Below are positions 1 to 8,639 of a DNA stretch of 64,000 nt, piece after piece. Source of the stretch: CAJCJE01 sp036494465 (GTDB lineage Bacteria; Actinomycetota; Actinomycetes; Mycobacteriales; Pseudonocardiaceae). The notes beneath the pieces were generated by a model, which searched no databases, was not told the DNA's origin, and was given only the letters and a program-made list of their open reading frames with translations. The stretch lies in assembly GCA_036494465.1 (NCBI GenBank), contig DASXOJ010000083.1, forward strand, positions 77,597 through 141,596, in the 5' to 3' direction. The translations under genes and the position numbers were made by a program. Each line of letters starts with the position of its first letter. Position 1 is the stretch's first letter.

Positions 1-463
1 CGCGCCACAGGCCGCGCACCACCGACAGGAACTCGTCGGTGCGCTGGTAGCGCTCGTCCTTGGTGTTGAAGTCGCCGAACGCGCGCTGCTCCGCGTCCTC
101 TCCCCCGGTGACGATGTTGATCAGCAACCGGTCCGGCGCGTAGCGCTGGAAGGTCGCGGCCATCTGCGCGGCCAGCGTCGGTGAGAGCAGGCCGGGACGG
201 AACGCGACCAGGAACTTCAGCCGCTCGGTCCGAGCGGCGAGCATGGCGGTGGTCAGCCACGCGTCCTCGCACCAGGCCCCGGTGGGGGTGAGCGCGCCGA
301 CGAAACCGAGTTGTTCGGCCGCGCTCACGATCTGCGCCAGGTAGGACAGGTCGGCGGGCCGGTCGCGGCCCGCCGTGTTGGTGATGTCCGTGCCGTGCCC
401 GCCACCGACCAGGTAGCGGCTGTCGCCGTAGGTGGGCAGGAACCAGTGGAACTTCAGTGCCAT
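1..463 (-). CDS. ssuD: LLM flavin-dependent alkanesulfonate monooxygenase, partial
   Basis: The visible N-terminal 154 codons start MALKFHWFLP and belong to the luciferase-like (LLM) flavin-dependent monooxygenases of the SsuD type, which use FMNH2 and oxygen to release sulfite from alkanesulfonates in the cytoplasm. The stretch NIVTGGEDAEQ near residue 120 is the conserved barrel segment of this family. The rest of the gene (family length about 370 residues) lies beyond the left edge. An AGGAG site precedes the ATG and overlaps the stop codon of the upstream FMN reductase, so it is the last visible gene of a four-gene operon. The exact substrate is inferred from neighbours. Confidence 0.85.
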   Translation of the reverse strand, partial: MALKFHWFLPTYGDSRYLVGGGHGTDITNTAGRDRPADLSYLAQIVSAAEQLGFVGALTPTGAWCEDAWLTTAMLAARTERLKFLVAFRPGLLSPTLAAQMAATFQRYAPDRLLINIVTGGEDAEQRAFGDFNTKDERYQRTDEFLSVVRGLWR

Positions 464-471
464 CCTCGCTC

Positions 472-1026
472 CTAGGAGGCCGCGGCCAGTGCTCTGCGGG
501 CGTGCAGTGCGGCGGAGAAGCCGTCGACAACACCGTAGAGCGGTTCGGCCGACTCCGGGGCGAGGAGTACGTCACCCACATCGCCGGTTTCGATGTGCCG
601 GTCCAGCACGAACCAGCCCTGCACGATGTGGTGCGCGCCCAACGAGGACAGCACCGGGCGCAACGCGTAGTCCAGCGCGAGCACGTGCGCGGGTGAACCC
701 CCGGTGACCACCGGCAGCACCACCTTGTCCGTCAACGCGAACTGCGGCAGCAGGTCGAGCAGGGTTTTCAGCACGCCGCTGTAGGCGGCCTTGTAGACCG
801 GCGACGCGACCACGATGCCATCGGCCGCCGCGATCGCGTCGACGACCTCGGCGATCCTCGGATTCCGGGCATCGGCGGAGAGCAGGGCTTCGGCTGGCAG
901 GTCGCGCACCCGGACGGTCCGGACCTGGTGGCCGTGCCCGCGCAGCCGGGCTGCGATGTGCTCGGTCAGGGCGACGGTGCGCGAGTTCGCGGACGGACTG
1001 CCTGCCAGCACGACGATGGCGGCCAT
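472..1026 (-). CDS. ssuE: NADPH-dependent FMN reductase (SsuE/MsuE family)
   Basis: This 184-residue flavodoxin-fold protein begins MAAIVVLAGSPSANSRT, the GSPSxxSRT phosphate-binding loop for FMN, and carries SPVYKAAYSG near residue 80 as in SsuE and MsuE. It should supply reduced FMN to the flanking two-component monooxygenases. The ATG overlaps the stop of the upstream oxidase gene (TGATG), which fixes the start and indicates translational coupling. Downstream the ssuD ribosome site overlaps its stop codon. Position among three flavin-dependent monooxygenases makes the role secure, though the preferred partner cannot be told from sequence. Confidence 0.85.
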   Translation of the reverse strand: MAAIVVLAGSPSANSRTVALTEHIAARLRGHGHQVRTVRVRDLPAEALLSADARNPRIAEVVDAIAAADGIVVASPVYKAAYSGVLKTLLDLLPQFALTDKVVLPVVTGGSPAHVLALDYALRPVLSSLGAHHIVQGWFVLDRHIETGDVGDVLLAPESAEPLYGVVDGFSAALHARRALAAAS

Positions 1027-2252
1027 CAGGTGTACCAGGTGGGTTCGGGGACCTCGCCGAGCAACGCGTACCGGCCGACCTCCGCGCGTTTGTACGCGAT
1101 CGGGTCGTGCAGGCTGTGCGTGCGGAGGTTGCGCCAGAAGATGTCCAGGCCGACCGAGTTGGCCGAGGACCGCGCGCCGGTCACTTCGAAGATCCGGGTA
1201 CCGATCTCCAGGCCGGTGTCGATGGCGCGCTGTTTGGCGGCGGCGATGAGCACCGCGGCCTCGCCGCGTTCGGCCGGGGCCACGGTGTCGGCGTGCGCGT
1301 TGATCGCGTCGATCGCGTCGGCCGCGCGTTCGGCGAGGGCTTCCGCCGCCCACAGCTTGGATTGCAGGTCGCCGTAGGTTTCCACGATGTAGAACTCCTC
1401 ACCGGCGGAGTCCTTCACGTCGACGCTGTAGGGCCACGGGCGGGTGCGGTCGCGGGTGTAGGTGGTCGCGGTCGTCAGCGCGCCCTTCGCGATGCCCAGG
1501 TAGAAGTTGGTGAACACCAACTGGATCAGCGGCACGTTGAGCGTGTTGTAGGTGCGCGGCAGGAATTCCTTGTCCACGTAGCCCGCCGCCTGCTCCCACG
1601 GCACGCGCACCTCGTTGATGGTGACACTGCCGCTCTCGGTGAGCCGCTGGCCGAGGTTGTCCCAGTCGTCGCCGAACACGATTCCGTCCTGTTTGGACGG
1701 GACGATGGCGAAGATGTGCTTGTCGGTCCCGGACAGCACGCCTTCCAGCACGGTCACGTCGGAGACCTTGCTGCCGGTGGAGAAGGATTTGCGACCGGTG
1801 TAGACGAGTTCGGTGCCCTCGTCGCGGATGGTCAGATCGTTGTCGCGCGGGTTGACGGCACCGCCGAAGAACCACTTGTTGACGGTGGCCTGTTCCTCCA
1901 CGAACGCGATCTGTTCCGGTGTCGCGACCAGGCGGGCGGCCCACGCCCACAGGTAGTGGTAGCCGATGAGCTGGCCGATCGAGCCGTCGCCGGTGGCGAT
2001 CTCGCGAATCACCCGATAGGCGGTGGTCCAGTTCTGGCCACCACCACCGAATTCGACCGGTCCGAGCAACGTGACCAGGCCGGAGTCCTTGAGCAGCTGG
2101 ATTTCCGCGTACGGGGTCTTGCCTTCGCGGTCACGCTGCACCGCGTCGGTGGCCAGAATGGCCGCCACCTCCGAAGCGCGTTCCAGCCACTGTTGCGGGG
2201 TTTGCGGGGGCCGGGCCGACCATTCGGTAGCGCGGGTCTGAATCGAGGTCAC
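1026..2252 (-). CDS. Acyl-CoA dehydrogenase-like sulfur-acquisition monooxygenase (SfnB/DszC family)
   Basis: A 408-residue protein of the acyl-CoA dehydrogenase fold, of the branch that includes DszC (dibenzothiophene monooxygenase) and SfnB. N-terminal helices (about 20-130) are followed by the beta domain with SFSTGSKVSD near residue 155 and a C-terminal helical domain with ARSSANSVGLDIFWRNLRTH, the conserved flavin-contacting region. Such proteins use FMNH2 to oxygenate organic sulfur compounds rather than CoA thioesters. It starts 10 bp after sfnG and overlaps the FMN reductase start, so it is co-transcribed. Whether it acts on thioethers, sulfones or sulfonates is not visible. Confidence 0.8.
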   Translation of the reverse strand: MTSIQTRATEWSARPPQTPQQWLERASEVAAILATDAVQRDREGKTPYAEIQLLKDSGLVTLLGPVEFGGGGQNWTTAYRVIREIATGDGSIGQLIGYHYLWAWAARLVATPEQIAFVEEQATVNKWFFGGAVNPRDNDLTIRDEGTELVYTGRKSFSTGSKVSDVTVLEGVLSGTDKHIFAIVPSKQDGIVFGDDWDNLGQRLTESGSVTINEVRVPWEQAAGYVDKEFLPRTYNTLNVPLIQLVFTNFYLGIAKGALTTATTYTRDRTRPWPYSVDVKDSAGEEFYIVETYGDLQSKLWAAEALAERAADAIDAINAHADTVAPAERGEAAVLIAAAKQRAIDTGLEIGTRIFEVTGARSSANSVGLDIFWRNLRTHSLHDPIAYKRAEVGRYALLGEVPEPTWYT

Positions 2253-2262
2253 GAGTGTCCCT

Positions 2263-3354
2263 TCACGCGGATTCGGCTTCGAGTTCGCGCACGATCGGCA
2301 GCACGTTCTTGCCGAAGTACTCGACCTCTTCCAGGTAGTGCAGGAAACCGAGCAGCAACAGGTTCACGCCGCGCTTCTTGTATTCCACAATGCGGTGCGC
2401 GATCTGCTCGGGCGTGCCGATCAGACGGGAGCGGAAGCCGTCGTTGTACTGGACCAGGTCGTCGAAGGACGAGTCCGCCCACATGCCCTTCTTGTCACCG
2501 GTCGAGCCGCCTGCCTGCTGCACCGCATCGCGGAAACCGTGCACCGCCTCGACGTTCGCCTTGGCGATGATCTCGCGGAGGGTCTCGCGCGCTTCCTTCT
2601 CGGTGTCACGCGCGATCATGAAACCGTTGAGCCCGAAGCGAACCGTGCGTCCGAGGTCGGCCGCGGACTTGTTCACCTCACCGATCTGCTCGGTGACGCC
2701 GTCGAAGTCCTTGCCGTTGCTGAAATACCAGTCCGACACCCGACCGGCCATGGCGCGCGCCGCGGTCGAGTTGCCGCCCTGGAAGATCTCGGGGTGCGTG
2801 CGACCGGGCACGTCGACCGGTTTGGGTTTGAGGTCGTAGCCGTGCAACCGGTAGAAGTCGCCCTGGAATTCGGCGTTGTCCTGGGTCCAGCTGGCGCGCA
2901 GCACCCTGATGAACTCCTCGGAGCGGCGGTAGCGCTCGTCGTGTTCGAGCCAGGGTTCGCCCAATGCGGTGAACTCACCCTTGAACCAGCCGCTGACCAC
3001 GTTGACGGCGGCCCGGCCGCCGGACAGATGATCGGCGGTGGAAATGAGTTTGGCCAGCACGCCCGGGTGCCACAGGCCGGGGTGCACGGCGGCGATCACT
3101 TTCAGCCGCTGGGTGGCCAGCAGCAGCGCGAGGCTGAAACTGGTGGATTCCTGCTGGTAGGCGGCGCCATAGCTGGCCATGTAGCGGACCTGGGACAACG
3201 CGTATTCGAAGCCGTTGTTCTCGGCGAGCACGGCGAGGTCGCGGTTGTACTCGTAACTCCAGTCGGTGCGCTGCTCGATGTCGCTGGTGACGAGGCCACC
3301 GCTGACATTGGGCACCCAGTAGGCGAATTTCAGTGGCGTTGGTTCGGTTGACAC
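2263..3354 (-). CDS. sfnG: Dimethylsulfone monooxygenase SfnG-like (LLM family)
   Basis: This 363-residue LLM monooxygenase has the SfnG pattern: FAYWVPNVSGGLVTSDI at the N terminus, AAVHPGLWHPGVLAK near 95, NVVSGWFKGEF near 118 and FQGGNSTAARA near 190. SfnG turns dimethylsulfone into methanesulfinate with FMNH2. The start is a GTG at 3352-3354 with GGAG seven bases upstream. It is the first gene of the organosulfur operon, and the divergent promoter region with a perfect inverted repeat at 3484-3503 lies upstream. Length matches the family. Confidence 0.85.
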   Translation of the reverse strand: MSTEPTPLKFAYWVPNVSGGLVTSDIEQRTDWSYEYNRDLAVLAENNGFEYALSQVRYMASYGAAYQQESTSFSLALLLATQRLKVIAAVHPGLWHPGVLAKLISTADHLSGGRAAVNVVSGWFKGEFTALGEPWLEHDERYRRSEEFIRVLRASWTQDNAEFQGDFYRLHGYDLKPKPVDVPGRTHPEIFQGGNSTAARAMAGRVSDWYFSNGKDFDGVTEQIGEVNKSAADLGRTVRFGLNGFMIARDTEKEARETLREIIAKANVEAVHGFRDAVQQAGGSTGDKKGMWADSSFDDLVQYNDGFRSRLIGTPEQIAHRIVEYKKRGVNLLLLGFLHYLEEVEYFGKNVLPIVRELEAESA

Positions 3355-3483
3355 GACAAGGCTCCAGTCTCAAGTGGACTCATAGGGGCCGGGTACGTCA
3401 TCCACTAAAACCGCACGCCGCGAAGGCGTCAATGCGCTCCCAGAGACAGGGAACGGCTCGGGGACCGAACACATCTGGCCATG

Positions 3484-3503
3484 TGTATACTTCCGGGTAT
3501 ACA
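3484..3503. promoter_or_regulatory. Perfect inverted repeat (operator) between divergent sulfur operon and methyltransferase
   Basis: The arms TGTATAC and GTATACA are a perfect 7-bp inverted repeat separated by TTCCGG. The segment TATACT at 3486-3491 also reads as a good -10 element for the rightward gene, whose GTG lies 22 bases further on. A repressor binding here would cover that promoter and could also control sfnG. No regulator gene is adjacent, so the cognate protein is unknown. Confidence 0.5.
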
Positions 3504-3512
3504 TTTGCCCGC

Positions 3513-4112
3513 GTGAGCGATCAGGACGTCCGCAAGTTCAACGAGCGCGCGGCGCACTACGAGACCGACTGGCTCGGTCGCACGTTCCACCAGCAGGTGC
3601 AGCGGCTGACGATCGACTTGGCGTCCAGGATCGCGGCAGACCCCAGCGCGATCCTGGACGTCGGCTGCGGCACCGGTTCGCTGCTGCGCCTGGCAGCCGA
3701 ACGCTTCCCCGGTGCGACGCGCACCGGCGTCGACCCGGCAGAGCGGATGATCGCGGTCGCCACCGAGGCCGATTCCGCTGCCCGGCTGATCGTCGCACCC
3801 GCAGAAGACCTGCCCTTCGACGAGGACGAGTTCGACCTGGTGGTCAGCACGAACTCGTTCCACAACTGGCCCGATCAGCGCGCCGGCATCGCCGAGATCG
3901 GCCGGGTGCTCCGACCGGGCGGCACGCTGGTGCTGGTCGACCCGTTCGCGATCGGCGTGCTACGACCGTGGGCCGCGCTGATCGGCAAGCGGGATCGAAT
4001 GCGCACCAAGCCCGACGTCGAAGCGATGCTGGACGCGGCAGGGCTGCGCGCGCCGCGCTGGGAGCCGGTCGTCGGGTTCGTTCACGCGGTGACGGCGTCC
4101 TCCGTGCGCTGA
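3513..4112 (+). CDS. Class I SAM-dependent methyltransferase
   Basis: A 199-residue Rossmann-fold methyltransferase with motif I ILDVGCGTGSLL at residues 48-59, an acidic residue ending strand 2 in TGVDPAERM, motif III DLPFDEDEFDLVVS and motif post-I VLRPGGTLVLVDPF. The GTG at 3513 is chosen because the conserved region DVRKFNERAAHYE starts just after it; upstream in-frame codons are unconserved. No Shine-Dalgarno site is visible, and the likely -10 lies only some 20 bases upstream, so the leader is short. Its 3' end overlaps the convergent symporter gene by 31 bp. The substrate is unknown. Confidence 0.75.
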   Translation: MSDQDVRKFNERAAHYETDWLGRTFHQQVQRLTIDLASRIAADPSAILDVGCGTGSLLRLAAERFPGATRTGVDPAERMIAVATEADSAARLIVAPAEDLPFDEDEFDLVVSTNSFHNWPDQRAGIAEIGRVLRPGGTLVLVDPFAIGVLRPWAALIGKRDRMRTKPDVEAMLDAAGLRAPRWEPVVGFVHAVTASSVR

Positions 4113-5524
4113 GCGGGTGCCGCGCCGAGCAGGCGTTCGATCAGCGCGCCGAGCGCGACCGCCACGATGTTCACGCCCAGCCCGATGATGCCCACGTCGA
4201 ACGTGCCGAACGCGGTCGGGAACGGGAAGGTGAACACGATGACCACGGCGAGGCCGAGGACCATGCCCGCGATCACCGGCCATTTGCCGACCAGTTTCCG
4301 GTTGAGCATGCCGAGAATGTTGGCCGGCGCGAGTTGGACCAGGCCGGTGTAGGTGAGCAGCAGCAGGTTGGCCAGCGCGTTGGGCAGGAAGATGCCCAGC
4401 AGCAACGAAAGCCCGACGGCGGCCACTACCGTGCCGTGGTTGATCCAGAACTGGCCACGCTCGTTGCGGACCCTGGCGATGTTGCGCGCGACCAGTGACG
4501 AGATCGCGATGATGATGCCCGCGGCGGGCACCATCGCGGTCGCGGTGCCCGCGACGACGACCAGGCCGGTCACCCAGGTCGGCAATGTGTTCTGGCTCAA
4601 CGAGAGCAGGATGCCGTTGGGGTTGGTCTTCGGCAGGAGCACCAGGATGGCCGCGAACCCGATCACCATCGGGATCAGGATGGTCAGCTCGTAGAGCGGC
4701 AGGAAGATGTAGTTGCGGCGCAACGCCTTCGGACTGCGCGCGGCGAAGATACTCGGCCAGTTGTGCGGCAGGCAGATGAACCCGACGCCCAGTGCGCTGA
4801 CGAACATGTTGGTGATGAACCAGGTGGTGTCGTGGGAACCCGCGTGCACGGTGAGCATCGCGGGGTGCAGTTGCTGGACGCGGTGGAAGATGCCGGAGAT
4901 GCCGCCCGCGAAGTGCAGCGGGATCGCGATCACCAGCACCACCAGCACGATCAGCATGATCGCGTCCTTGAAGTAGGACGTGACCGCGACACCGCGCAAC
5001 CCGGTCCACAGCACGAAGGCGATCAGGAAGACGCAGCCGATCACCATGCTCAGCGTCGCCGATGCCGCGTTGCCGGTGAGCAGCTTGACGATCAGCCCGA
5101 GGCCGGTGATCTGCAACTGGAGATACGGCAGCACGAACACCACGCCGATGATCGCGGAGAGCGTGCCGAGCAGTTTGCTGTCGAAGCGGTCGGTGAGAAA
5201 GTCGCCCTGGGTCAGGTAACCACGCGTCTTGCCGAGTGTCCACACGCGACGCGCGACGAAGAACACCACGCAGTAGGCGACCGGCAGGTAGGGCAGCGAG
5301 TAGAACACCGCTGCGCCGTTGGAGAAGGCGAGACCGGCGAGACCGAGGAAGGTGAACGTGGTGAAGATTTCGCCTGCTTGCAGGAACCACATGGTGTAGG
5401 CGCCGTAGCGGCGGCCACCAACCGTCCACTCGGACAGGTCACGGACCGGTTTGCGCCTGCCAAGGAACCCGAGCACACCGATCAGCACGATGCCGACGAT
5501 CGCGAAGACGAGGACGGTGTTCAT
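4082..5524 (-). CDS. Sodium:solute symporter family (SSS) permease
   Basis: A 480-residue integral membrane protein with about 13 hydrophobic segments and SSS-family signatures: DLSEWTVGGRRYGAYTMW after the first helix, LQAGEIFTTFTFLGLAG, GYLTQGDFLTDRFDSK and SLVARNIARVRNERG. It should import an organic solute with Na+. Its ATG overlaps the stop of the DUF3311 gene (ATGA), a pairing typical for this branch of transporters. The downstream position after an M20 amidohydrolase suggests the substrate could be an acylated amino acid or its product, but this is inference. Confidence 0.85.
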   Translation of the reverse strand: MNTVLVFAIVGIVLIGVLGFLGRRKPVRDLSEWTVGGRRYGAYTMWFLQAGEIFTTFTFLGLAGLAFSNGAAVFYSLPYLPVAYCVVFFVARRVWTLGKTRGYLTQGDFLTDRFDSKLLGTLSAIIGVVFVLPYLQLQITGLGLIVKLLTGNAASATLSMVIGCVFLIAFVLWTGLRGVAVTSYFKDAIMLIVLVVLVIAIPLHFAGGISGIFHRVQQLHPAMLTVHAGSHDTTWFITNMFVSALGVGFICLPHNWPSIFAARSPKALRRNYIFLPLYELTILIPMVIGFAAILVLLPKTNPNGILLSLSQNTLPTWVTGLVVVAGTATAMVPAAGIIIAISSLVARNIARVRNERGQFWINHGTVVAAVGLSLLLGIFLPNALANLLLLTYTGLVQLAPANILGMLNRKLVGKWPVIAGMVLGLAVVIVFTFPFPTAFGTFDVGIIGLGVNIVAVALGALIERLLGAAPAQRTEDAVTA

Positions 5525-5727
5525 GATGCGTCCTCACCGCCCCGGCTCCTGGTCATCGCCCGTTCGGTGAGATAGAGGGCGGGCGTGAGCAGCGCGCAGG
5601 AGATCCCGCCCCAGACCAGCATCCTGGGCAGGCCGAACCACAGTTCGCTGGTATTCACGAACGGCAGGAACGGCATGATGATCAGTGCCAACGCGGGCAG
5701 TACCGGTATCAGGTGGTACGGGCGCAT
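5521..5727 (-). CDS. DUF3311 small membrane protein, symporter partner
   Basis: A 68-residue protein with two transmembrane segments (about residues 6-24 and 34-53) and the DUF3311 pattern IPVLPALALIIMPFLPFVN followed by ELWFGLP. DUF3311 proteins are commonly encoded directly upstream of SSS permeases and are thought to be accessory subunits. GGAGG precedes the ATG and its stop overlaps the symporter start. It lies 18 bp after the amidohydrolase in the same operon. Confidence 0.8.
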   Translation of the reverse strand: MRPYHLIPVLPALALIIMPFLPFVNTSELWFGLPRMLVWGGISCALLTPALYLTERAMTRSRGGEDAS

Positions 5728-5745
5728 CGACCCTCCTGTCCTCGT

Positions 5746-6936
5746 TCAGCGGTTGATGCGGCGAACGGCGAGTTCCGCGAGCAGGGTGGCGCCGTCGGGC
5801 ACGACCGAATCGTCGAAGACGGCGAGCGGGGAATGGTTGCTTGGCGCGGTGGCCGGGTCGGTGTCGCAGGCGCCGAGGAACAGGAACGCGCCGGGCACGT
5901 TCTCCAGTACGAAGGAGAAGTCCTCGGACGGCGACTCGGGGGTGGTTTCGTGCCGGTAGTTCTCTTCGCCGAACACCTCGCGCGCGGTGTCCGCGACGAA
6001 CGCCGCCTCGGTCTCGTCGTTGACCACCACCGGGTACTCGGGATCGTGCTCGATCTCGACCCGCACGCCGTGCGCGGACGCGATGCCGGTCAGCACCTCC
6101 TCGCACAACCGCTTGACCAGCACGCGATTCTCCGGTGAGTAGGTGCGGATCGTCGCCTCGAACCGGACCTGGTCCGGGATGATGTTGCGCTTGGTGCCAC
6201 CGCTGATCAGGCCGACAGTGATCAGCACGGGGTCGAAGATGTTGAATCGCCTGGTGACCATGGTCTGCAACGCGAGCACCATCTCGCAGGCGGCGGGCAT
6301 CGGGTCGCGGGTCAGGAACGGTTTGGCGCCGTGCCCGCCCTGGCCGACCACGTCCACGAACAGACCGTCCGAAGCGGACATCAGCGGACCGGGCCGACAA
6401 CCGAAGCGACCGGAGGGCAACCGGTAGGACAGCACGTGCAGGCCATATGCGGCATCGGCCTTGCGACCGGCGGCGGTGAGAATGCCTTCCTCGATCATCT
6501 TCTCGGCGCCGTGCGCGCCTTCCTCGCCCGGCTGGAACATGAACACCACGTCGCCGGGCAGTTCCGCGCGCCGCGCGGACAACAGCCGCGCCGCGCCGAC
6601 CAGACCGGCGGTGTGCAGGTCGTGGCCGCAGGCGTGCATCGCACCGTCATGCCGTGACGTGTAGGGCACGCCGGTTCGTTCGGTCACCGGCAACGCGTCC
6701 ATGTCGCCGCGCAGCAGCACCACCGGGCCGTCCTGTTTGTTGCCGCGCAGGACGGCGGTGATCGAGCTCAGCGATTCGCCGGTGCTGATCTCCAGCGGCA
6801 GGCCGTCCAAAGCGCCGAGCACGGTTTCCTGGGTGCGGGGCAGGTCGAGACCGATCTCCGGAATCTGGTGCAGTTCCCGGCGCAACGCGCTGAGTTCATC
6901 GCCCATGTCATGGGCTTGCGTACGCAGCGAACTCAT
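5746..6936 (-). CDS. M20 family metallo-amidohydrolase
   Basis: A 396-residue member of the M20D amidohydrolases (hippurate hydrolase, N-acyl-amino-acid hydrolase type). Metal and catalytic motifs are visible: ACGHDLHTAGLV at about 102-113, PGEEGAHGAEKM at about 137-148, GQGGHGAKP in the lid domain and SNHSPLAVFDD near the C terminus supplying the last histidine. It probably cleaves an N-acyl amino acid or similar amide in the cytoplasm, working with the symporter encoded downstream. The ATG follows a GAGGGG site. The substrate is not determined. Confidence 0.85.
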   Translation of the reverse strand: MSSLRTQAHDMGDELSALRRELHQIPEIGLDLPRTQETVLGALDGLPLEISTGESLSSITAVLRGNKQDGPVVLLRGDMDALPVTERTGVPYTSRHDGAMHACGHDLHTAGLVGAARLLSARRAELPGDVVFMFQPGEEGAHGAEKMIEEGILTAAGRKADAAYGLHVLSYRLPSGRFGCRPGPLMSASDGLFVDVVGQGGHGAKPFLTRDPMPAACEMVLALQTMVTRRFNIFDPVLITVGLISGGTKRNIIPDQVRFEATIRTYSPENRVLVKRLCEEVLTGIASAHGVRVEIEHDPEYPVVVNDETEAAFVADTAREVFGEENYRHETTPESPSEDFSFVLENVPGAFLFLGACDTDPATAPSNHSPLAVFDDSVVPDGATLLAELAVRRINR

Positions 6937-6973
6937 CGGCCCGCCCCCTCACTCACGTCCCGTAGTGAGAAGC

Positions 6974-7003
6974 ATGCAAGCAGCGAACGCTCATGTATGC
7001 AAG
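6974..7003. repeat. Direct repeat ATGCAAG upstream of the amidohydrolase operon
   Basis: ATGCAAG occurs at 6974-6980 and again at 6997-7003, a 23-bp period close to two helical turns. It lies between the amidohydrolase start and the stop of the membrane-protein gene, where the promoter of the amidohydrolase-symporter operon must be. It could be an activator or repressor site, but no regulator is linked. Confidence 0.3.
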
Positions 7004-7013
7004 GGCGTACCAG

Positions 7014-7742
7014 TTACTGTTGATCGTCCAATCGGGGCAAGATCACCGGGGCCGGGAAGCCCATCGGCGGCGTCTCCGGTTCCTCGCGTTCGGCTTCGGG
7101 CACCGGAGCAGGCGGCGTTGACCTGCCGCGCAGCACGGCGACCAAGCCGAGCACGGCGAACACCACCGCGAAGACCAGCAGCCAGAAACCGCCGCCGATC
7201 GCGCCGGTGATCGGTCCGCCGATCCGGTCCGGGGAGACCTCGTTGACGACGAACTCGACCAGCATCGCGAAACAGCCGACGAGCAACGCGGTCGCGGCGA
7301 TCGCGGCCGCTGGCACGTAGCGCGCGTCCGGCCGCCACAACGCGACCGAGCCCGCGACGGCCAGCAGCAGCGCGACGAACACCAGCGGAATCCCCCACGT
7401 CGGCGTGTTGCCGACGATCACGTTGATCGCCTGCGAGATCGGGTCCGTGCTTGGGCTCGCACCGATCAGGCCCCAGGCGTTGACCGTGAACACACCGCCG
7501 GAGCGGCCCTCGCCGGGTGGGATCAGGCCCGTGTTGAAGCTGATCCGGTAGAGCGGCAGGATCAGCGCGACCACCAGGCCGAGCGCGCCGAACAGCAGCA
7601 GGATCCCGCCGACCATGCGCAGCCGGGACGGCTCCGTTTCGGGGGTCGCCGGTTCGGCGGGCTCGTCGGACAGGTCGAGCATCGGCACGATCGGCTGCTC
7701 GTCGTCGTCCGGTGGCAGCTGTTCTTCGGTCACAACGCCCAT
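7014..7742 (-). CDS. Hypothetical multi-pass membrane protein
   Basis: A 242-residue protein of unknown function. An acidic, proline-rich cytoplasmic N terminus (residues 1-38, with DDDEQP) is followed by about four hydrophobic segments (GGILLLFGALGLVVALILP near 45-63, then near 120-140, 150-170 and 190-210) and a charged proline-rich tail. The ATG at 7742 is preferred because the hydrophobic core begins soon after. It is divergent from the LLM oxidoreductase gene with only 30 bp between starts, so promoters overlap. No family was recognised. Confidence 0.65.
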   Translation of the reverse strand: MGVVTEEQLPPDDDEQPIVPMLDLSDEPAEPATPETEPSRLRMVGGILLLFGALGLVVALILPLYRISFNTGLIPPGEGRSGGVFTVNAWGLIGASPSTDPISQAINVIVGNTPTWGIPLVFVALLLAVAGSVALWRPDARYVPAAAIAATALLVGCFAMLVEFVVNEVSPDRIGGPITGAIGGGFWLLVFAVVFAVLGLVAVLRGRSTPPAPVPEAEREEPETPPMGFPAPVILPRLDDQQ

Positions 7743-7772
7743 CGTGGCACGGACGCGGGATAGCCTGCGCCG

Positions 7773-8639
7773 GTGGCAACCGATGCGAACCGACTCGGCG
7801 TCCTGTTCCACCGCGAACGACCCACCACCGACCTGCCGGGCCTGGCCAGGGAACTGGATGCGTCGGGCGTCGAGGACCTGTGGGTGGTCGAGGATCTGAC
7901 CTGGGCGGGTTCGATCGCGACGGCCGCGACCGCGCTGGCGCTGACCGAGCGGGTGCGGGTCGGCATCGGCGTGATCCCGGCACCGTTCCGCAACCCGGCG
8001 CTGCTGGCGATGGAGTTGGGCGCGCTCGCCGAGTTGTACCCGAACCGGTTGGTCGCCGGTATCGGGCACGGCGTGCAGACCTGGATGGCGCAGGTCGGCG
8101 CGAAGGTCGATTCACCGTTGACGCTGCTGGAAGAGATCGTGGTCGCCACGCGCAGGCTGCTGGCGGGCGAGACGGTGACCACCGAGGGCCGCTACGTGCG
8201 CATGTCGGACGTGGCCCTGGTGCACAAGCCGAAGGTGACGCCGCCGGTGGTGACCGGAGTGGTCCGGCCGAAGTCGCTGCGCCTGTCCGGGCGGGTCGCG
8301 GACGGCACGGTGCTGGCCGAGGGCGTCGGACCGGACGGCATCCGCGCCGCGCTCGCGCACATCACCGAGGGTGGCGGCACCGCCGAGCACGAGCTGATCG
8401 TGTTCGTCGACCTGGCCGTGAACGCATCCGCCGAGTTCGTCGCCGGGATCAAGGCGGAGCGGGCCGGGTTGCACGCGGTCGCGCCCGAGGAGATCACGGT
8501 CGCGGCGGGCACCCCGGACGAGGTCGTGGCGACGCTGCACGAACTGTGGGCGGCGGGCACGACCACGGTGGTGCTCCGGCCCCGTGGCACGGACCCCAGC
8601 GCCGAAGTGCGCGCGGTACTCAGCGCGCTGGGCCGGTGA
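7773..8639 (+). CDS. LLM class flavin (F420- or FMN-) dependent oxidoreductase
   Basis: A 288-residue luciferase-like protein: GLARELDASGVEDLWVVED near residues 22-40, VRVGIGVIPAPFRNPALLAMELG near 64-86, and RLVAGIGHGVQTWMAQVGA near 94-112. In actinobacteria this compact branch often uses F420, but the cofactor cannot be settled here. GTG start at 7773. The gene ends at 8639 inside the first copy of a tandem duplication shared with the convergent csoR gene. Confidence 0.75.
   Translation: MATDANRLGVLFHRERPTTDLPGLARELDASGVEDLWVVEDLTWAGSIATAATALALTERVRVGIGVIPAPFRNPALLAMELGALAELYPNRLVAGIGHGVQTWMAQVGAKVDSPLTLLEEIVVATRRLLAGETVTTEGRYVRMSDVALVHKPKVTPPVVTGVVRPKSLRLSGRVADGTVLAEGVGPDGIRAALAHITEGGGTAEHELIVFVDLAVNASAEFVAGIKAERAGLHAVAPEEITVAAGTPDEVVATLHELWAAGTTTVVLRPRGTDPSAEVRAVLSALGR

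Noticed and set aside
1107..2570. Long plus-strand frames opposite the sulfur operon
   Set aside because: They are high-GC antisense shadows of clearly conserved minus-strand enzymes and show no family motifs.
3352..3383. Short cysteine-containing leader peptide upstream of sfnG
   Set aside because: Frames starting at 3383 (ATG) or 3373 (TTG) exist but lack a typical basic, cysteine-rich leader and run on into the sfnG coding region out of frame.
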